64,000 bases of DNA. It comes from Excoecaria cochinchinensis (taxonomy: Eukaryota; Streptophyta; Magnoliopsida; Malpighiales; Euphorbiaceae). Of this stretch, positions 10,677 through 23,050 are shown piece by piece. Both the position numbers and the translations under genes were made by a program. Where the stretch lies: positions 5,645,001-5,709,000 of the forward strand of contig CANTUQ010000020.1 of assembly GCA_947683425.1 (NCBI GenBank), written 5' to 3'. The number at the start of each line of letters is the position of its first letter. Within the stretch, counting starts at the first letter, position 1. Under the pieces are notes generated by a model. It made no database searches. It was not told the origin of the DNA and saw only the letters and a program-made list of their open reading frames with translations.

Positions 10677-13038
10677 TGTGATGCGCGCCGGACCCCGGGG
10701 CGCCCCTTTGACCGCCCGCTTTAGGGCGATCGGGCTGATGACGTCCGTGGACAACTTGCAATGAATTACAAGTGCGTCTATTTTGGGCAACAAGGAGGTT
10801 TTATGGAGTCGCCAGCCAATAGAACATTGGAAAAGTTCATCTCGCCTCAGTGAGCCTAAGACGGCGCATATTTCCATTTTGGGCAAACCAAAGGGGTCTT
10901 GGAGGCAATCACCCCAATAGAACATTGGAAATGATCCTCTAACCCTATGGAACCTAGGATTTATTAAGCCTTTTTGACATAAGAGGTGTCTTGGAGATCT
11001 CGTTCCAATGAATGATCGGATAGACCTCTCGCCTCGTTGAGCCCAAAGACCAGAGAAGGTTTGGGACTTCCCATTTATTAATATCTTGGTTAAATTTATA
11101 CTTGAGTTTTGAATTTACCTTTTCATCTCTTTTCTCACGCGTTTAAATGCAATAAAAATTAAAGCGCAGTATCAACCATATAAATGAAGCGATAAAGAAT
11201 AACATAAAGCGCATAAACATAAATGACAACAAAATTAGGGGCGGAATACAACCCCCATTTTAAATAAGCTGCGATCCACGCATAAATCGGGTTATTCATT
11301 TAAGGATGAGGAATTGGTCCTCGCATGCATATTTAAAGAAAACACTTTTGATGTGGCAATTTTATTTAGGATGAAAATTTAGGACTTTGGTCCTATTTTA
11401 TTAGAAAAAAACCAATTTATTCTATAAAATATTTTTATGCGATTTTTTATTTAAGCGTGCATAAAAAAACATTTTATTTAACAATTACATACACGGAAAT
11501 CAAAAATATAAACAAAATGAGAATTAAAATGTACAATAAAGATACCAAACCCCGCATATCCTCCTTTACGTGCATGGATGCTCAAATAAGAATAAAACAA
11601 CGATTTGCAACCAAAAAATAAAAAAACAAATAAAATTCATGTTAGTGATTGAGCCAAAGAAATTATTTAAACATATAAAACAACAAATCATAGATTAAAA
11701 TAAATAAAACATGCATTATTTATGACAAAATTAATTAAATGACATGATAAAATATATAATTTAACAAATTAACAACTTTACATGCACAAAATAACACAAC
11801 ATAATGACGAACGCAAATTATAAATAAAGATTAGCATGCATAAAAAATTAATAATAACAAATTTATCATACCTAAAACATTCATAAAATAATTATGAGGC
11901 AATCTAACATGCATAAGAATAAAAATACATTAATCATGTCAAACATGTTAAATAAATGATTATAATAACAGCAATTTTGAGCAAAAATAAAAATATTAAC
12001 ATATGCAAGAAACAATTTAACAAGAAAATAAAATAATAGATTCAAAAGAATTTACATATTAGATAAATAATTAAAGATAAAAATAAGAAGAAAATAATAG
12101 GCTAAAAGAATTTACATACTAAATAATTAGTCAAAAACAAAACTAAAAAAAATGGGTCTAAAAGAATTTACATTTTAAATAATCAATTAAAAAAAAAGTA
12201 AAAAAAGAAAATAATGGGACTAAAAGAATTTACATGCTAATTAGTTAAATGAAAAAAAAATAAATGAAATTAGCAAAAAAAATAAAGGAATAAAGCCAAG
12301 AATAATTACCCTCAATATTTTCTTATAGAATTGAAGGTAGATGAATTAATCCTTTTGCCTTGATTTGTTTGGAATAATAACAAAATTCAGATGTAAGAAA
12401 TTGAAAATAATTTTATGTAATTTTTTGAAGAAAAATGAAGCAATTTTCTAAGAAAATACTTTCCAAAATTTTCAGCCAAAATCCAATTTTTTCTCCCTAA
12501 GAAAAATCAGATTTTTTTCCCAAAAACCTCCCTAAAAACTCCCAAAAATCGTCTCTTGAAGTCCTATAATTTTCCCCTTTAAAATCCCTCCAAAAAACTG
12601 CCAAAAAACAACCCAAAAACCCCAAAAAACGGAAAAAATTGCGGAAATGGGCGAGGGATGCCCATCGGCGCGCCCGACGTGCATCCCAGCGCGGGTGGCG
12701 TGCAAAAATTGCGCGTAGTGCACAGACGCTCTGCGCACGACGCGCTAGGCGTCGCTCGCGGGGTGAGCGCCCGGCCTGCTGGCGCGCGCGCTGCCGCGCC
12801 CCGACGCTCGCGAAATTTTTTTTTTTAAATAAAAACCTAAAATCTCATTTTTCCCCAAAATAAGTTTTTTAAATATTTTTAAAATATTTAAGAAAAATAC
12901 ATTTTTCTCCATTCCTAACAAATCCAAATGATAAGCGAATTTACTTCCGACCTTCATTCTTTTTGCCTATAAGCTGGCGTAGCTAAATTTCATCATCGGG
13001 TAATCCTGATCAAGGCTACTTGGGACCCGGTATCTACA
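10677..13038 (-). repeat. 3' LTR of element B
   Basis: A 2362-bp LTR starting TGTAGATACCGGG and ending GGCGCGCATCACA on the minus strand. Positions 11792-13038 match 33103-34391. It is related to, but clearly different from, the LTRs of A and C. Position 12640-12830 is a CpG-rich block. Confidence 0.9.
12640..12830. other. CpG-rich block in LTR of B
   Basis: About 190 bp crowded with GCGC, CGCG and short inverted repeats, inside strongly AT-rich flanks. The counterpart at about 33955-34165 is also CpG-rich but much more diverged than the flanks. Function unknown; it could be a promoter-proximal or methylation-prone segment. Open frames in it are chance. Confidence 0.8.
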
Positions 13039-13060
13039 GTTGCTCCCAATTTTGGGGAGG
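13039..13060 (-). other. Polypurine tract of element B
   Basis: The minus strand reads CCTCCCCAAAATTGGGAGCAAC directly before the LTR start TGTAGATAC. Confidence 0.75.
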
Positions 13061-13177
13061 CTAGTGCGTGGGTGCCTAGGTGAGCCAAAATTTAGGAAAA
13101 GGAAAGAAGCGCGTACCTAAAGCGGCAACCTTCCTGCTGTTCCCCAGGGAACATGCTATGAATATCCTCTCTAAGTT

Positions 13178-13795
13178 GCACTGAGTCGCTGACAAGACTA
13201 CGAAGTGCAAGGGACAATCCTCAGACGGTGATGCGCCGAGTCGCTACTAAGACTACCAAAATGCGAAATATAAATCGCACTGAACCGCTGACAAGGCTAC
13301 TAAAAGTGCGCTGCACGGAGTCACTGACAAGACTACTAAACGTACAGTTGCTATCTGCAGATAGCGATGCGCCGAGCCACTGACAAGACTACTAAAAGCG
13401 CCGAACGAAAAATCGCACCGAACCGCTGACAAGGCTACTAAAAGTGCGCTGCATGGAGTCGCTGACAAGACTACTAAATGTGCAGGGTTCCATCCTAAGA
13501 CGGCGATGCACCGAGCCACTGATAAGGCTACTAAAAACGCACGAGAGAGATGCACCGAGTCACTTCCAACACTACCTAAAGTGCACGAAAGAACTACACC
13601 GAGCCACTACCAAGGCTACCAAAAGTGCACTGTTCCATCTTCTGATGATGATGCGTCGAGTCGCTGACAAGACTACGAAATGCGAAATTTGCTCTTTTGA
13701 GTTGCACCGAGTCTGCTACAGACTACTAAAAGTGCACTGCACCGAGTCGCTGACAAGACTACTAAAAGTACAAGATTCCATCTTCGAATGGTGAC
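13178..13795. repeat. Tandem array with ~138-bp trimeric higher-order unit, 3' noncoding region of B
   Basis: About 13 monomers of 36-57 bp, each with GCACCGAGTCGCTGACAAG and GACTACTAAA-type words. Three monomer lengths alternate. The landmark monomer recurs at 13233, 13369 and 13508 (136 and 139 bp apart). It is unrelated in sequence to A's array but sits at the same place relative to the polypurine tract. Confidence 0.88.
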
Positions 13796-14879
13796 TTCTT
13801 CTTTTAGATATTTCCTGCAAAATTATGTGCACAAAAATACATACAAGAAAATATGTGTGTATGATATGAGATGCGAATGATTGCAAGAATGTATAGACCA
13901 TGCCCTAGGTGGCCCAGGGGTGCGCTGAGGATATAGCTCGGTTGCTCCGCCATGCCCCCGGAATCAAGAGGATTGTCATCTTGGCCTTAGGGATTCCGTC
14001 CCCAATAAGTTTTCTGAAAGAGACATCCAGTGCATTTTTGCCCCCCGGTCGATGATTATATACCCAAGATCCTGATTCATGTCCCGTGCTACGTGTTATC
14101 TGATTGAAAGAAGATCATCTGAAGTAATGCCGCCTTATCGCTCCAGGCATCGAACGTCATTGTTTTAAAGTTAGTGCGTCCCTTGCGGATTTTCACACTA
14201 GCTTTTCTTTGCGGGAAATACGTCCCCTAAGAGATTTTCACATAACCCTTTGCCTAATTTTTGCCTGGAATGGACCCAACCCAATCCAGCGGCTTTTGTT
14301 TATTTCATTTTGTGTAGGGCAGACTGCCTATTTCCAGGTTTTCACCCTGCCCTTTGGCCTAACTTTTGCTTAGAGAGCCAGTTACGATTTTTATCTCTAA
14401 CGGCTTTTTTTTTTAAGGAACTACTGGAGAAAGTGATTATCAGAATAATTGCCAGGAGGTGGCCAACATATATCCACTTACACATCTTTCGACGCCAAGA
14501 TTATACAATAGTCATTAGATAGATAAATGATACATTTCTTTTTTTTTTAAGACAGAACTAAAAGAACAATGAAAATGTATTCTTTTACTCATTGCAAGGT
14601 TGTGTAAATTTCTATATGATTTCATCATACATGATTCTCATGTGATAGGAATTCAAAAGAAACACAAGACTACACCTAATCTCGAAATAGATCTTGTAAA
14701 CATCAAACTCCTGTTATCAATCGGCCCTCTCGGGTTTTCTCGATTGAACATTTTCTCTTGGCCCTTAATTTTTGCCTAGGATGCCTTTTTTTAGTTTTCA
14801 CCTTGACAGGGCTCCCAATTTTAGCAAGGCAGCCTTCGACCCGCAGGGCATTTATTCTCTTTTTTTTTATTTTTGGTCG
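13796..14879 (-). other. Noncoding 3' region of element B
   Basis: No gene. 14160-14420 is the family's conserved 3' block, also at 5380-5640. Repeated GGTTTTCACCCTG / GGATTTTCACA motifs are visible. Confidence 0.7.
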
Positions 14880-15900
14880 TTAGCCATGGAACCTTTTTAG
14901 TCTATCGACATTGACCGGGTCCTTGAACTCGTTCCCATCGCTATCCGCCAAGATTGCTGCTCCTTTTGTTAGCAACTTCTTTAAAACGAACGGGCCTTCC
15001 CAGGTTGGCCTGAATTTTCCTCGTATGTCTGGCACTCCCAGCCTCATCATCTTAAAGACCAAATCTCCCTCTTTCAACGGGTGCTTACGTGCTTTCTTGC
15101 TAAATGACCGAGCTAACCTCTTCTAGTAAACCTGATTGTGATAATAAGCCCGTAACCTATCTTCATCCAGCAAATTCAGCTGCGATAATCGCTATTGTGC
15201 CCATTCTGCCTCTAGAATTTCCGCTTCCATGACTACCCTCAAAGACTTTAATTCAATTTCAACCGCCATGACCGCTTCAGTTCCATACACCAAAGAGAAT
15301 GGTGTCGCCCCCGTAGAAGTCCTGACTGTGGTTCTATAACCCCAAAGCGCAAAAGGTAACTTTTCTACCCAGTCTTTATAGCTCTGAACCATCTTGGCCA
15401 ATATCCTCTTCACGTTCTTGTTCGCTGCTCAACCGCGCCATTGGCCTGAGGACGGTAGGGAGAAGACTTATGATGCTGGATTCCATATTTCTAGAGTATC
15501 TATTTAGTTTCTGCCAGGAATTGTACCCCATTATCAGATACAATGTGATGCGGGAGACTATATCTACATATCAAATTTTGCTTGATGAACTTAGCCACGT
15601 CCCTTGCATCAACCTTCTTGAAAGACTCTGCTTCAACCCACTTAGTGAAGTAGTCAATGGCAACTATAATGAACTTGTGCCCATTAGAAGCTGTAGGACG
15701 GATCTCGCCTATGATATCCATCCCCCAAGCTACAAATGGCCATGGAGAAGTCAAGTTATGCAACTCTGAAACTGGCACGTGCCTCAAATTTGCGTATTGC
15801 TGGCATAACTGGCATTGCTTCACATATTTCGAACAATCTGTATCCATTGTGAGCCAATAGAATCCTTAGCGCATGATCTTTTTTTGTTAAGGCTAAGCCA
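14880..15900 (-). pseudogene. Integrase of element B
   Basis: The minus strand holds an HHCC-type zinc-binding region (HAGVCGAHMNG to KYVKQCQLCQQY). It is followed by the DDE core: first Asp in WGMDIIGE (about 15717), second in IVSDNG, and Glu in NGAVE (about 15430). A C-terminal segment (GDLVFKMM...KFRPTWEGPF) ends at the TAG near 14880. Integrase would join the cDNA to host DNA. Decay: one extra base in an A7 run near 15875-15881 and an in-frame stop nearby; stops near 15500; a one-base loss near the Glu; and further stops near 15190 and 15125. The three catalytic residues are present but lie in different frames. Confidence 0.85.
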
Positions 15901-17993
15901 TTCATGTGAGCTCCGCAGACCCCAGCATGAACCTCTTCCATAACTCTTTCTGCTTCTTTCTCTGCCAAACATCTTAACTGGATACCATCAGCTTGTCTTT
16001 TGTACAAGGTACCGTTTACACTGATGAATTGAGTGGATAGCTTCCGAATCATTCTTTGGTCTTTCTCCGTGGCTTCTTCTGGAAAAACTGACTTTTCTAA
16101 ATAATTCTGAATGTCATAGTACCACGGGTTTCCATCGGAAGCCTCAACATCCATCACCTGCTCAGCTTCGAAGCAAGGTTTATTCGAACTAGAGATCAGT
16201 ACGAGCCTCATAGCAATTCCTATTGGATTATCCCACATTAATGTCGCTAGGGCATCAGCCAACTGATTTTCATCTCTGGGGATAAAGCAAAAACTGCAAG
16301 TCTCGAACTGGCTACATAGCATTCTCAAGCGTTTCACATAAGGCAGCAGTCTCTCTTCCTTAATAGACCACTCCCCTCTGATCTAATGAATTACTAAAGA
16401 AGAATCTTTGAATACTTCTGCAGTCTTTGCTCTCAGGGCGAGCAGCGCTTCAAATCCAAAGATGCAAGCCTCGTATTCTGCTTCATTATTGGTCGCCTTA
16501 TACCTCAGCTTCTTAGCTAATGGTAGCTTCTCACCATCCGGGGTGGTAAGAATGACTCTTGTGCCTGCTCCTTTACTATTGACCGCTCTATCGAAGAATA
16601 ACTGCCATCCTTGTACTGTTATGGCTTTGACATCTTCATCCGGGAAATTATACTCAAACTGGTCTCCCTCAATAGGGTGCTCGGCTAAGAATTCTGCTAC
16701 GGCTCTTCCCTTAATGGTTTTCTTGGTTATGTATTCAATGTTGAACTCCTGCAATAGTAATAACCATCTCCCCATCTTCCCTAGTAGAGAGGGCACTTCT
16801 TGAAGGTACCTAAGAGGGTTATGCTTGGCAACCGCCTGTACCCTGAAGGAATGAAAGTAATGTCGCAACTTCTTAGAAGCCCAGATAACTGCTAAGCAAA
16901 TCTTCTCTACCTCAACATATCTGGCTTCATATGGTAGGAACTTTTTGCTAAGATAGTAAACCGCAAACTCCACACCAAAATCATCTTCCTGAGCCATTAT
17001 AGCACCCACTGAATTAGCCCCTACAGCCAGATACAGGATTAGTGATTTGGCACGGCGTGGTGGTCTTAAGACTGGTGGATATAAGAGATAATCCTTAATG
17101 GTGTCAAAGGCCAGTTGACAATCATCGTTCCATACCACAGGCTGGTTCTTCCTTAGAAGCTTAAAAATGGGCTCACATACCGAAGCCAACTTGGTAATGA
17201 ACCGGCTGATATACTGAAGCTTTCCCAAGAAACTCCTAACCTCCTTTTCCTTTCGAAACACTGGCATCTCTCTAATGGCTCTAACCTTATCGGGATCTAC
17301 CTCGATTCCCCTCTGGCTTACTACATGGCCCAACAACTTTCCTGAGGTAACTCAAAAAATGCACTTCTTTGGATTGAGGCGCAGATCATACTTGCTAATC
17401 CTTTGAAAGCACTTTTCTAAAGCCTCAAAGTGACCTTCTCTGGTAGCCGACTTAATCATCATGTCATCGACGTACACTTCCATCTCTTTATGGATCAATT
17501 CATTGAGAACCCTAGTAGCCATCCTCTGGTAAGTTGCTCCTGCATTTTTTAAACCAAAAGGCATAACCCGGGAGGCATATGTCCCCCACTCGGTAATGAA
17601 GGCTGTCTTAATCCGATCCACTATCTTATTAAGGATTTGATTGTACCCCGCATATCCATCCACAAAGTTGTACATCATGCAAGCAGCGGCACTATCTACC
17701 AGCACATTAATATGAGGCAGAGGGAAATTGTCTTTCGGGCAAGCTTTGTTCAGATCCCGATAATCCATGCATACTCGAACTTTTTCGTCCTTCTTAGCCA
17801 CGGGAACCACATTAGCTAACCATGTTGGGTATTGAACCTCTATCAGGAACTTAGCCTCAATTTGCATATGGATCTCCTCTTTCACTTTCTGCGCCCATTC
17901 TAGCCTTAGTCTCTGGAGCTTTTGCTTAACTGGTTGAAACTCTGGGTAAGTTGGGATTGCATGCTCGGCGACATCCCGATCGATTCCTGGCAT
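15901..17993 (-). pseudogene. Reverse transcriptase and two RNase H domains of element B
   Basis: One minus-strand register from 17993. RT: VPVAKKDEKVRVCMDYRDLN, then VMPFGLKNAGATYQR, with catalytic YVDD at about 17474-17463. A TGA at 17352-17354 follows. Next comes the usual RNase H segment (LYLAVGANSVGAIMAQED). A second, archaeal-type RNase H follows (GWQLFFDRAVNSKGAG, NNEAEYEA, and KDSSLVIH just before a TAG at about 16383). The extra RNase H is a known mark of the Tat/Ogre lineage. The family usually has FDGA where FDRA is seen here. The frame continues into the integrase zinc region. The copy cannot make full-length Pol. Confidence 0.88.
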
Positions 17994-18021
17994 ATCCTCA
18001 TAGGTCCAGGCAAAGACATTT

Positions 18022-18815
18022 TCATATTTTTTTTAATATTTTCTCAAATTTTATCCTCTCTTCAGGAGTTATGTCTAATGCTATCAAAATTTCCTTTGGA
18101 TTCTCCAAAGTTTCGAGATTAAATGCAGTTGTGCCAGTTGAATTAATATCAAAAATGAATGCATCATGCTTATGATCATGCGAAATGAAATCATCAGAAA
18201 CATCACACAAGTAAGCAAAGTTGTTCATCTCATTAACATAATTAGAAACATTAACATTCTCATTAAAAAGTTTTGGTATAAAAAGAGCATCTAAATAACT
18301 ATCATCTTCATCTCCTACCGACGCCGATCCTGCGGCCGACTGTACTTTGGCTCCTTGACTTGGAGGCTTTTTAACTATCTCCGGTGAAATCTTGAGACCT
18401 TCAATCTTTGGCTCTGGCTCTACCATCTTCTCCTTCCCTTTGAGTTTAGTGGCCAACAACTTATCAGTTACAATCTCTTCGGGCTCATCCCTGTCCCAGA
18501 TGCTGCATTGGGTCATAATCTCCTCATCCCAGAAGTTTTCTATAGTCTTAATAACTCCAACCTCCCAGTCGAAGACATCATTAAAAATTTTGAAACCCGG
18601 GATGATCTTCCCATCTACCCACTGTGGCTCCTCTTCTCCAGCATAAGCACAAACCGAGGATGCTGGCACAAAACTCTCCGAAATGAGGGGAACCTTCTCT
18701 GACACTTTTTTATTTCCATACTCTCCTTTGTAGCCTAACCCCTTCCGATCTTTCTGGCTATGCGAAGTGATGACATCCTACCACCCTTGTGAATCTTTGC
18801 CCAAACCAGCCCCCT
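18022..18815 (-). pseudogene. Linker between protease and RT of element B
   Basis: A 228-codon open minus-strand frame (18705-18022), with its register traceable upstream to about 18815. It is acidic and low in recognisable domains, with EEPQWVDGKIIPGF, NFWDEEI and a C-terminal NLETLENPKEILIALDI motif also seen in A near 7000-7100. It should run straight into RT, but one extra base in an A8 run (T8 on the plus strand near 18026-18035) throws it out of frame. No enzymatic role is assigned. Confidence 0.7.
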
Positions 18816-20068
18816 GGGAGGAAGTGCATCTTCTTTAGCATGTTCACCACCTGAGGGCTACCTTCTAAGCTTTGCTCTTCTCCGATCATTGATACATGAA
18901 AGCCATTGAATGGCTGATTAGAGATCTCCAAGGTAGACAGTTGGTTCTCTCTTGCTGCTTTAATAGTCACCACCTCTCCTTCGTGACCTATCTTAATCAC
19001 TTGGTGTAAAGTGGATGGCACTCCCCCCAACCTATGGAACCACGGTCTTCCAAGTAAAGCTGAGAAATTTGCTGGGATGGGTAAGACCACAAACTCTATT
19101 TTTGTCTCAATGGGTCCAGTCCTGACAATAGCTTTGAAAGTTCCCGACGCCTGCCTCCTGAAATTGTCATAAGCTATGATGGTCAAGTCAGACTTGCTCA
19201 GCATGCTTTCATTTAACCCAAAAGCCTGAAGCGCCACTAAAGGACAGATATTTATTGATGACCCATCATCCACTATAGCGCAAGCAGTGTGCTTGCCGTT
19301 AATCTGTGCTTTGATATATAATGGCCGGTTATGGCTGCGACCCTCAGTTGGCAAATCTGCATCAGAAAACACCAGTTTCTCCCCGGATCCCGCTTTAACA
19401 AGGTCTAGCAGCTCAGATGGAGAAATTGTAGTGGCTACAATGGACACACTCAATGCCTCGACCAACTTCTGTCTATTGGAGGGGGACTGCCTTAAAAGGT
19501 CCCAAATTGATATTTGAGATGTGGCCTTTTTCAGCTGTTTTACTATGGGACTTTCTTCCGGCTCCTTCTCTGCGATTTCTTGCATTGGGTCTTGTTGCTT
19601 CTCAACTTCGGGGACCACTCTCCCACTTCTTGTTACTGCCTTAACACTTTCTTCCTCCTCCGAATCCCATAGATCCGTGAATTCTCCATCTTTCTCTTCA
19701 TCTTCTTCGTCTCCACTCTCACTAGTGGACCAACAGTCTATCGTTGCCATGGGAATCCCTTCTTCACTTGCCTCAGGGCGAATGATAGCGACGCACTCAT
19801 TTTCGTATAAATCTTGCATCACATACAATTCTGGTAAGCTCGATCCTATCATAAAGACTGGCGGTGGCACAGTATTATAATTAGACTTCTTTTTGCTCTC
19901 TCTCTTTTCAGGATCGGTGATCTGCTTACTATCGATCAGATCTTGAATTAGGTGCCTCAGCCTGAAATAATTGTCAGTCAGATGTCCGGTATGTTGGTGA
20001 AAGGCGCAATACTCATTCTCTTTGTGCCCTGGCTGCCCTTGGGTCCTAGCTGGCCTAGGTGGCAGGGG
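18758..20068 (-). pseudogene. Gag C-terminus and retropepsin-like protease of element B
   Basis: The minus-strand frame follows the TAA at 20069-20071. It first covers a knuckle-like YCAFHQHTGH segment. From about 19870 it covers a long acidic/Glu-rich region. The aspartic protease lies in the second half: CAIVDDGSSINICP (active-site D-D-G-S, about 19280-19240) and FSALLGRPWFHRLG (about 19060-19020). The sequence loses register near 18820 before the stop at 18758. The enzyme would process the polyprotein. Confidence 0.8.
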
Positions 20069-21308
20069 TTATAGCTTCCCTTCCTTTATCAGCCTCTTCA
20101 AAACCCATGACAAAGGCCTACCCAAATTGGAGAAGTACCTCTGACTCACGCCTGTTGCAAACACCTCGGCTGTCTTTCCACCTCTGTTACCACTGCTTGA
20201 ACCTACTGACCTAGCTATCCCTTGATTACTGTAGCCCTTTCTGGCATAGGACTCACTGTTTGCCCTCTTGGCCATATATTCTCCTTCCGTTATGGCAATG
20301 TCTTTTAAGGACTCCCAATCCTTCAGCCCCTTCATCTTCAGTCCGTCTCTCAAGTATGGGCTGGCATTCCAAATGAACAATCGAATCTGATCAGGAGTGT
20401 CTGGCTTGCATTTCATATCCATAACTCGATACCTCCACCGAGTAAGGTACTCATGGAAGGACTCTCCAGACTTCTGCTGTAATAACTCTAGATCCTTCAA
20501 AGTAACTTCCATTCGAGTGCTGCAATCGTACTGCTTAAGGAACTCCTCAGTCAATAAGTCCCAATCCTCTTTGGACCTTCTGTCCAGTCCATGGTACCAA
20601 TCAATGGCAACTCCTGTGAGACTCAAGCAAAAGTACTCTATTTTCTGCTTTCTTAGTTGTACCCTTCATGACAAGTGAGTACTACTTGATGTGAGCAGTA
20701 GGGTCAGAGGTGCCATCAAATTTTGGAATATCGGGCATCTTAAAGTTCTGGGGAATCAGGTCATCCCCATCCAGCTCTCGGTCCTCCGGGTTCATTCCTC
20801 TCTCTACAATCATCATCCTTGTCATGGCCTCAAATTTCTCTTCCATTTTTCTCCACATCACCTCCTCCAGTTTCAGCGACTTTCCCTTAGCTACCGCATG
20901 CTCCTCTTGCTAATCTTCCCTAAAATTAACCTCGGACCTAGGGCCTTCTCCGCGCTCGATGGGTGCAGGCACTCTTTGCTCCATAGCAGGTGGGTCAACC
21001 ATAGGTTGGTTAATTACAGCAGGGGGATCTTCTCTAATGACCCCTTGTTCAACTGGCACTCGGATAGGGGCAGCAGTAGCTTGTTGCCTAGCTATGGTGG
21101 CGGCTAGGTTGTCCATCATTGCAATCATTCGGGCCTCAAACTCCTCTATTCTTCTTCCTACTTCCTCGGCAATTATTACCCGAGTTGCATCAGACTCATT
21201 CGATGGATTGGCCATACTTACGTCTGTCGATGACTCAGAAGAAAACCCCTCACCGTCTTCTATGAGAGAATCTGAACTCTGATCCGATACTAACTCTGGT
21301 AACCCCAA
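20069..21308 (-). pseudogene. gag: Gag of element B
   Basis: An N-terminal frame 21308-20910 (MGLPELVSDQ..., Ala/Pro-rich, stop TAG) leads into the gag core in the 20626-20069 frame, with GVAIDWYHGLDRRSKEDWDL and FHEYLTRWRYRVMDMK. Between them I read one TAG (after an AHIK motif near 20680) and a change of register just before the core. The last stop, TAA at 20069, replaces a Gln codon present in A's gag (a C-to-T change). It is similar to A's gag at 7251-8880. Gag forms the particle. Confidence 0.85.
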
Positions 21309-21432
21309 AAGTGGAATCCTTCTTAACCGTCCGTCAGGACCTCTAGACCACCTAGGAGAATCTATGATGGCTGAAAGAAAATATTACGTTAAGATGATGC
21401 ATGATTAAAAAAGAAATGCAATGCATGCTCAT
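21309..21432 (-). other. Leader remnant of element B before gag
   Basis: A short noncoding stretch matching A at about 8890-8990 (TCTATGATGGCTGAAAG). It is cut by C at 21433. The rest of B's leader and its primer site are not found after C. Confidence 0.65.
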
Positions 21433-21835
21433 TGTAGACACCGGGTCCTGAGTCAGGTTTTGAAAAATGACAATGGCAATTTTGGGTACTTGATAAATTC
21501 CTCCAAAAAAATAATAAATAAAATTAAAAAAATAAGATTAGGTTAATTTAATTAGATAAATCAAAAATTATGATTAGTTTAATTTTTGTTAGTTAATATT
21601 GTAAGATAAATTAATTAGATAGTTAATATTTTAGGATAATTAAAATGTGATCATTAATTAGATGTGATAATTTAAATAAATTAATTAGATTAAGTAGGTA
21701 TAAAAATATAGAGTGTTTAATTAATATGTAATGTTTAAATTAATTATTATGTGTTATTTGAATTAAGTTAAATTAATTAAGAAATTAAAATGGAGGAAAT
21801 TACCATTGTGCACCTAATCAACCCTAATTTGAGGG

Positions 21836-21843
21836 TATAAAAA
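21836..21843 (+). promoter_or_regulatory. TATA box of C LTR promoter
   Basis: TATAAAAA preceded by GAGGG. It is conserved in the 3' LTR at 31153-31160, upstream of a long purine-rich leader. Transcription would start about 30 bp downstream. Confidence 0.65.
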
Positions 21844-22575
21844 GAAAAGAAGAAGACTAAGAGGAGGAGCTCTCTCGACAGATCAAGAAAGAAAAAAAAG
21901 AAAGGGAAAGAAAAGAGAAAGAAAAGAAAAGAAAGAGAGAGCAAGAGGAAAAACCCAGGAAAACGAAGAGAAGGAAAATAGAAAGAAAAAGAAAGAAAAA
22001 AAGTGAGCAAGAACATAGAGAGAGCCGGCCATAGAAGAAAGAAAAAAAGAAATAGGAAATAGAAAGTGAGAACAGAGGGAAGCCGAAAAACACAGAGGGA
22101 GAGCAAACTAAAGAAGAAGAAGCAAACCAAAATCAAGGGACCAAAAACCAAAGAAAGGCAAATCAAAGGAAATAAAAGGGAAATAGAAAGAAGAGGAGAA
22201 GAGAGGAGCAGACCCAGACCCACGACGCCGGAAAAGGGAAAGAAAAAGGGGGGAAGAAGAAGAGGTGGCACCGGCCAGCCACGGCGGTGCACAGCCACAC
22301 GCGCCCCACCGGCGTGCTCCTGGCAGCCGGACGAAGCCTCCGGCACCGACCGACCATCCCCAATTGCCGGCGTGGAGTTGGTCGGCGAGAGGGGGGCAGC
22401 AACGTCGCATGCGGTTTCCGGCCAGATCAGGTGACATTCCGGCGCGTAACCACCGGCGTTCGACTCCCGGCGATGTGATCTACCCGGCGGTGGCGGAGGT
22501 GTCACCAACGGCCGCTCCAACGAGTCTTCGGCGAGGGAAATCCGGTGAGTCTATTTTATATTTATTTATTTTAAT

Positions 22576-22749
22576 ATATTATTAATTATTATTATTATTA
22601 TTATTATTATTGTTTATCTATTATTATTATTATATATTTATTTATTTTCTGTTTATTAATATTATATTATTATTATCTTTTTTATTTATTTATTATTAGT
22701 ATTATTGAGTTATACTAATATTGTTGTTATTGATATTATTTATTTTATG

Positions 22750-22830
<81 letters not shown>

Positions 22831-22867
22831 TTTATCTATTTAATTTCTGTTATTATTATTATTATTA

Positions 22868-22905
<38 letters not shown>

Positions 22906-23050
22906 TGGGTTTTATTAATTATTTGTTATATTTATTCATTTATTATTATGTTATATTTTATATATTGTTATTATTATTATTATTATTTGCATTATTGCTA
23001 TTATTATTATTATTATCAAATACTATTTGTTTTATTATTAATATTATTAT
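22576..23050. repeat. ATT microsatellite in 5' LTR of C
   Basis: Several interrupted ATT runs, including about 22758-22830 and 22850-22900. The 3' LTR has the same tract at about 31888-32325 with different run lengths. Confidence 0.95.

Noticed and set aside
12639..12863. Arg/Ala-rich frame in B's LTR
   Set aside because: Chance frame in the CpG-rich block, not preserved in the partner LTR.
22066..22434. 122-codon plus-strand Lys/Arg-rich frame in C's LTR
   Set aside because: The other LTR copy has an in-frame TAA near 31440, and composition is low-complexity.
21777..22520. 247-codon minus-strand open frame in C's LTR
   Set aside because: Produced by the purine-rich leader strand (Phe/Leu/Ser runs). 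It has no domain, and the 3' LTR version (31141-31740) differs in length and start.
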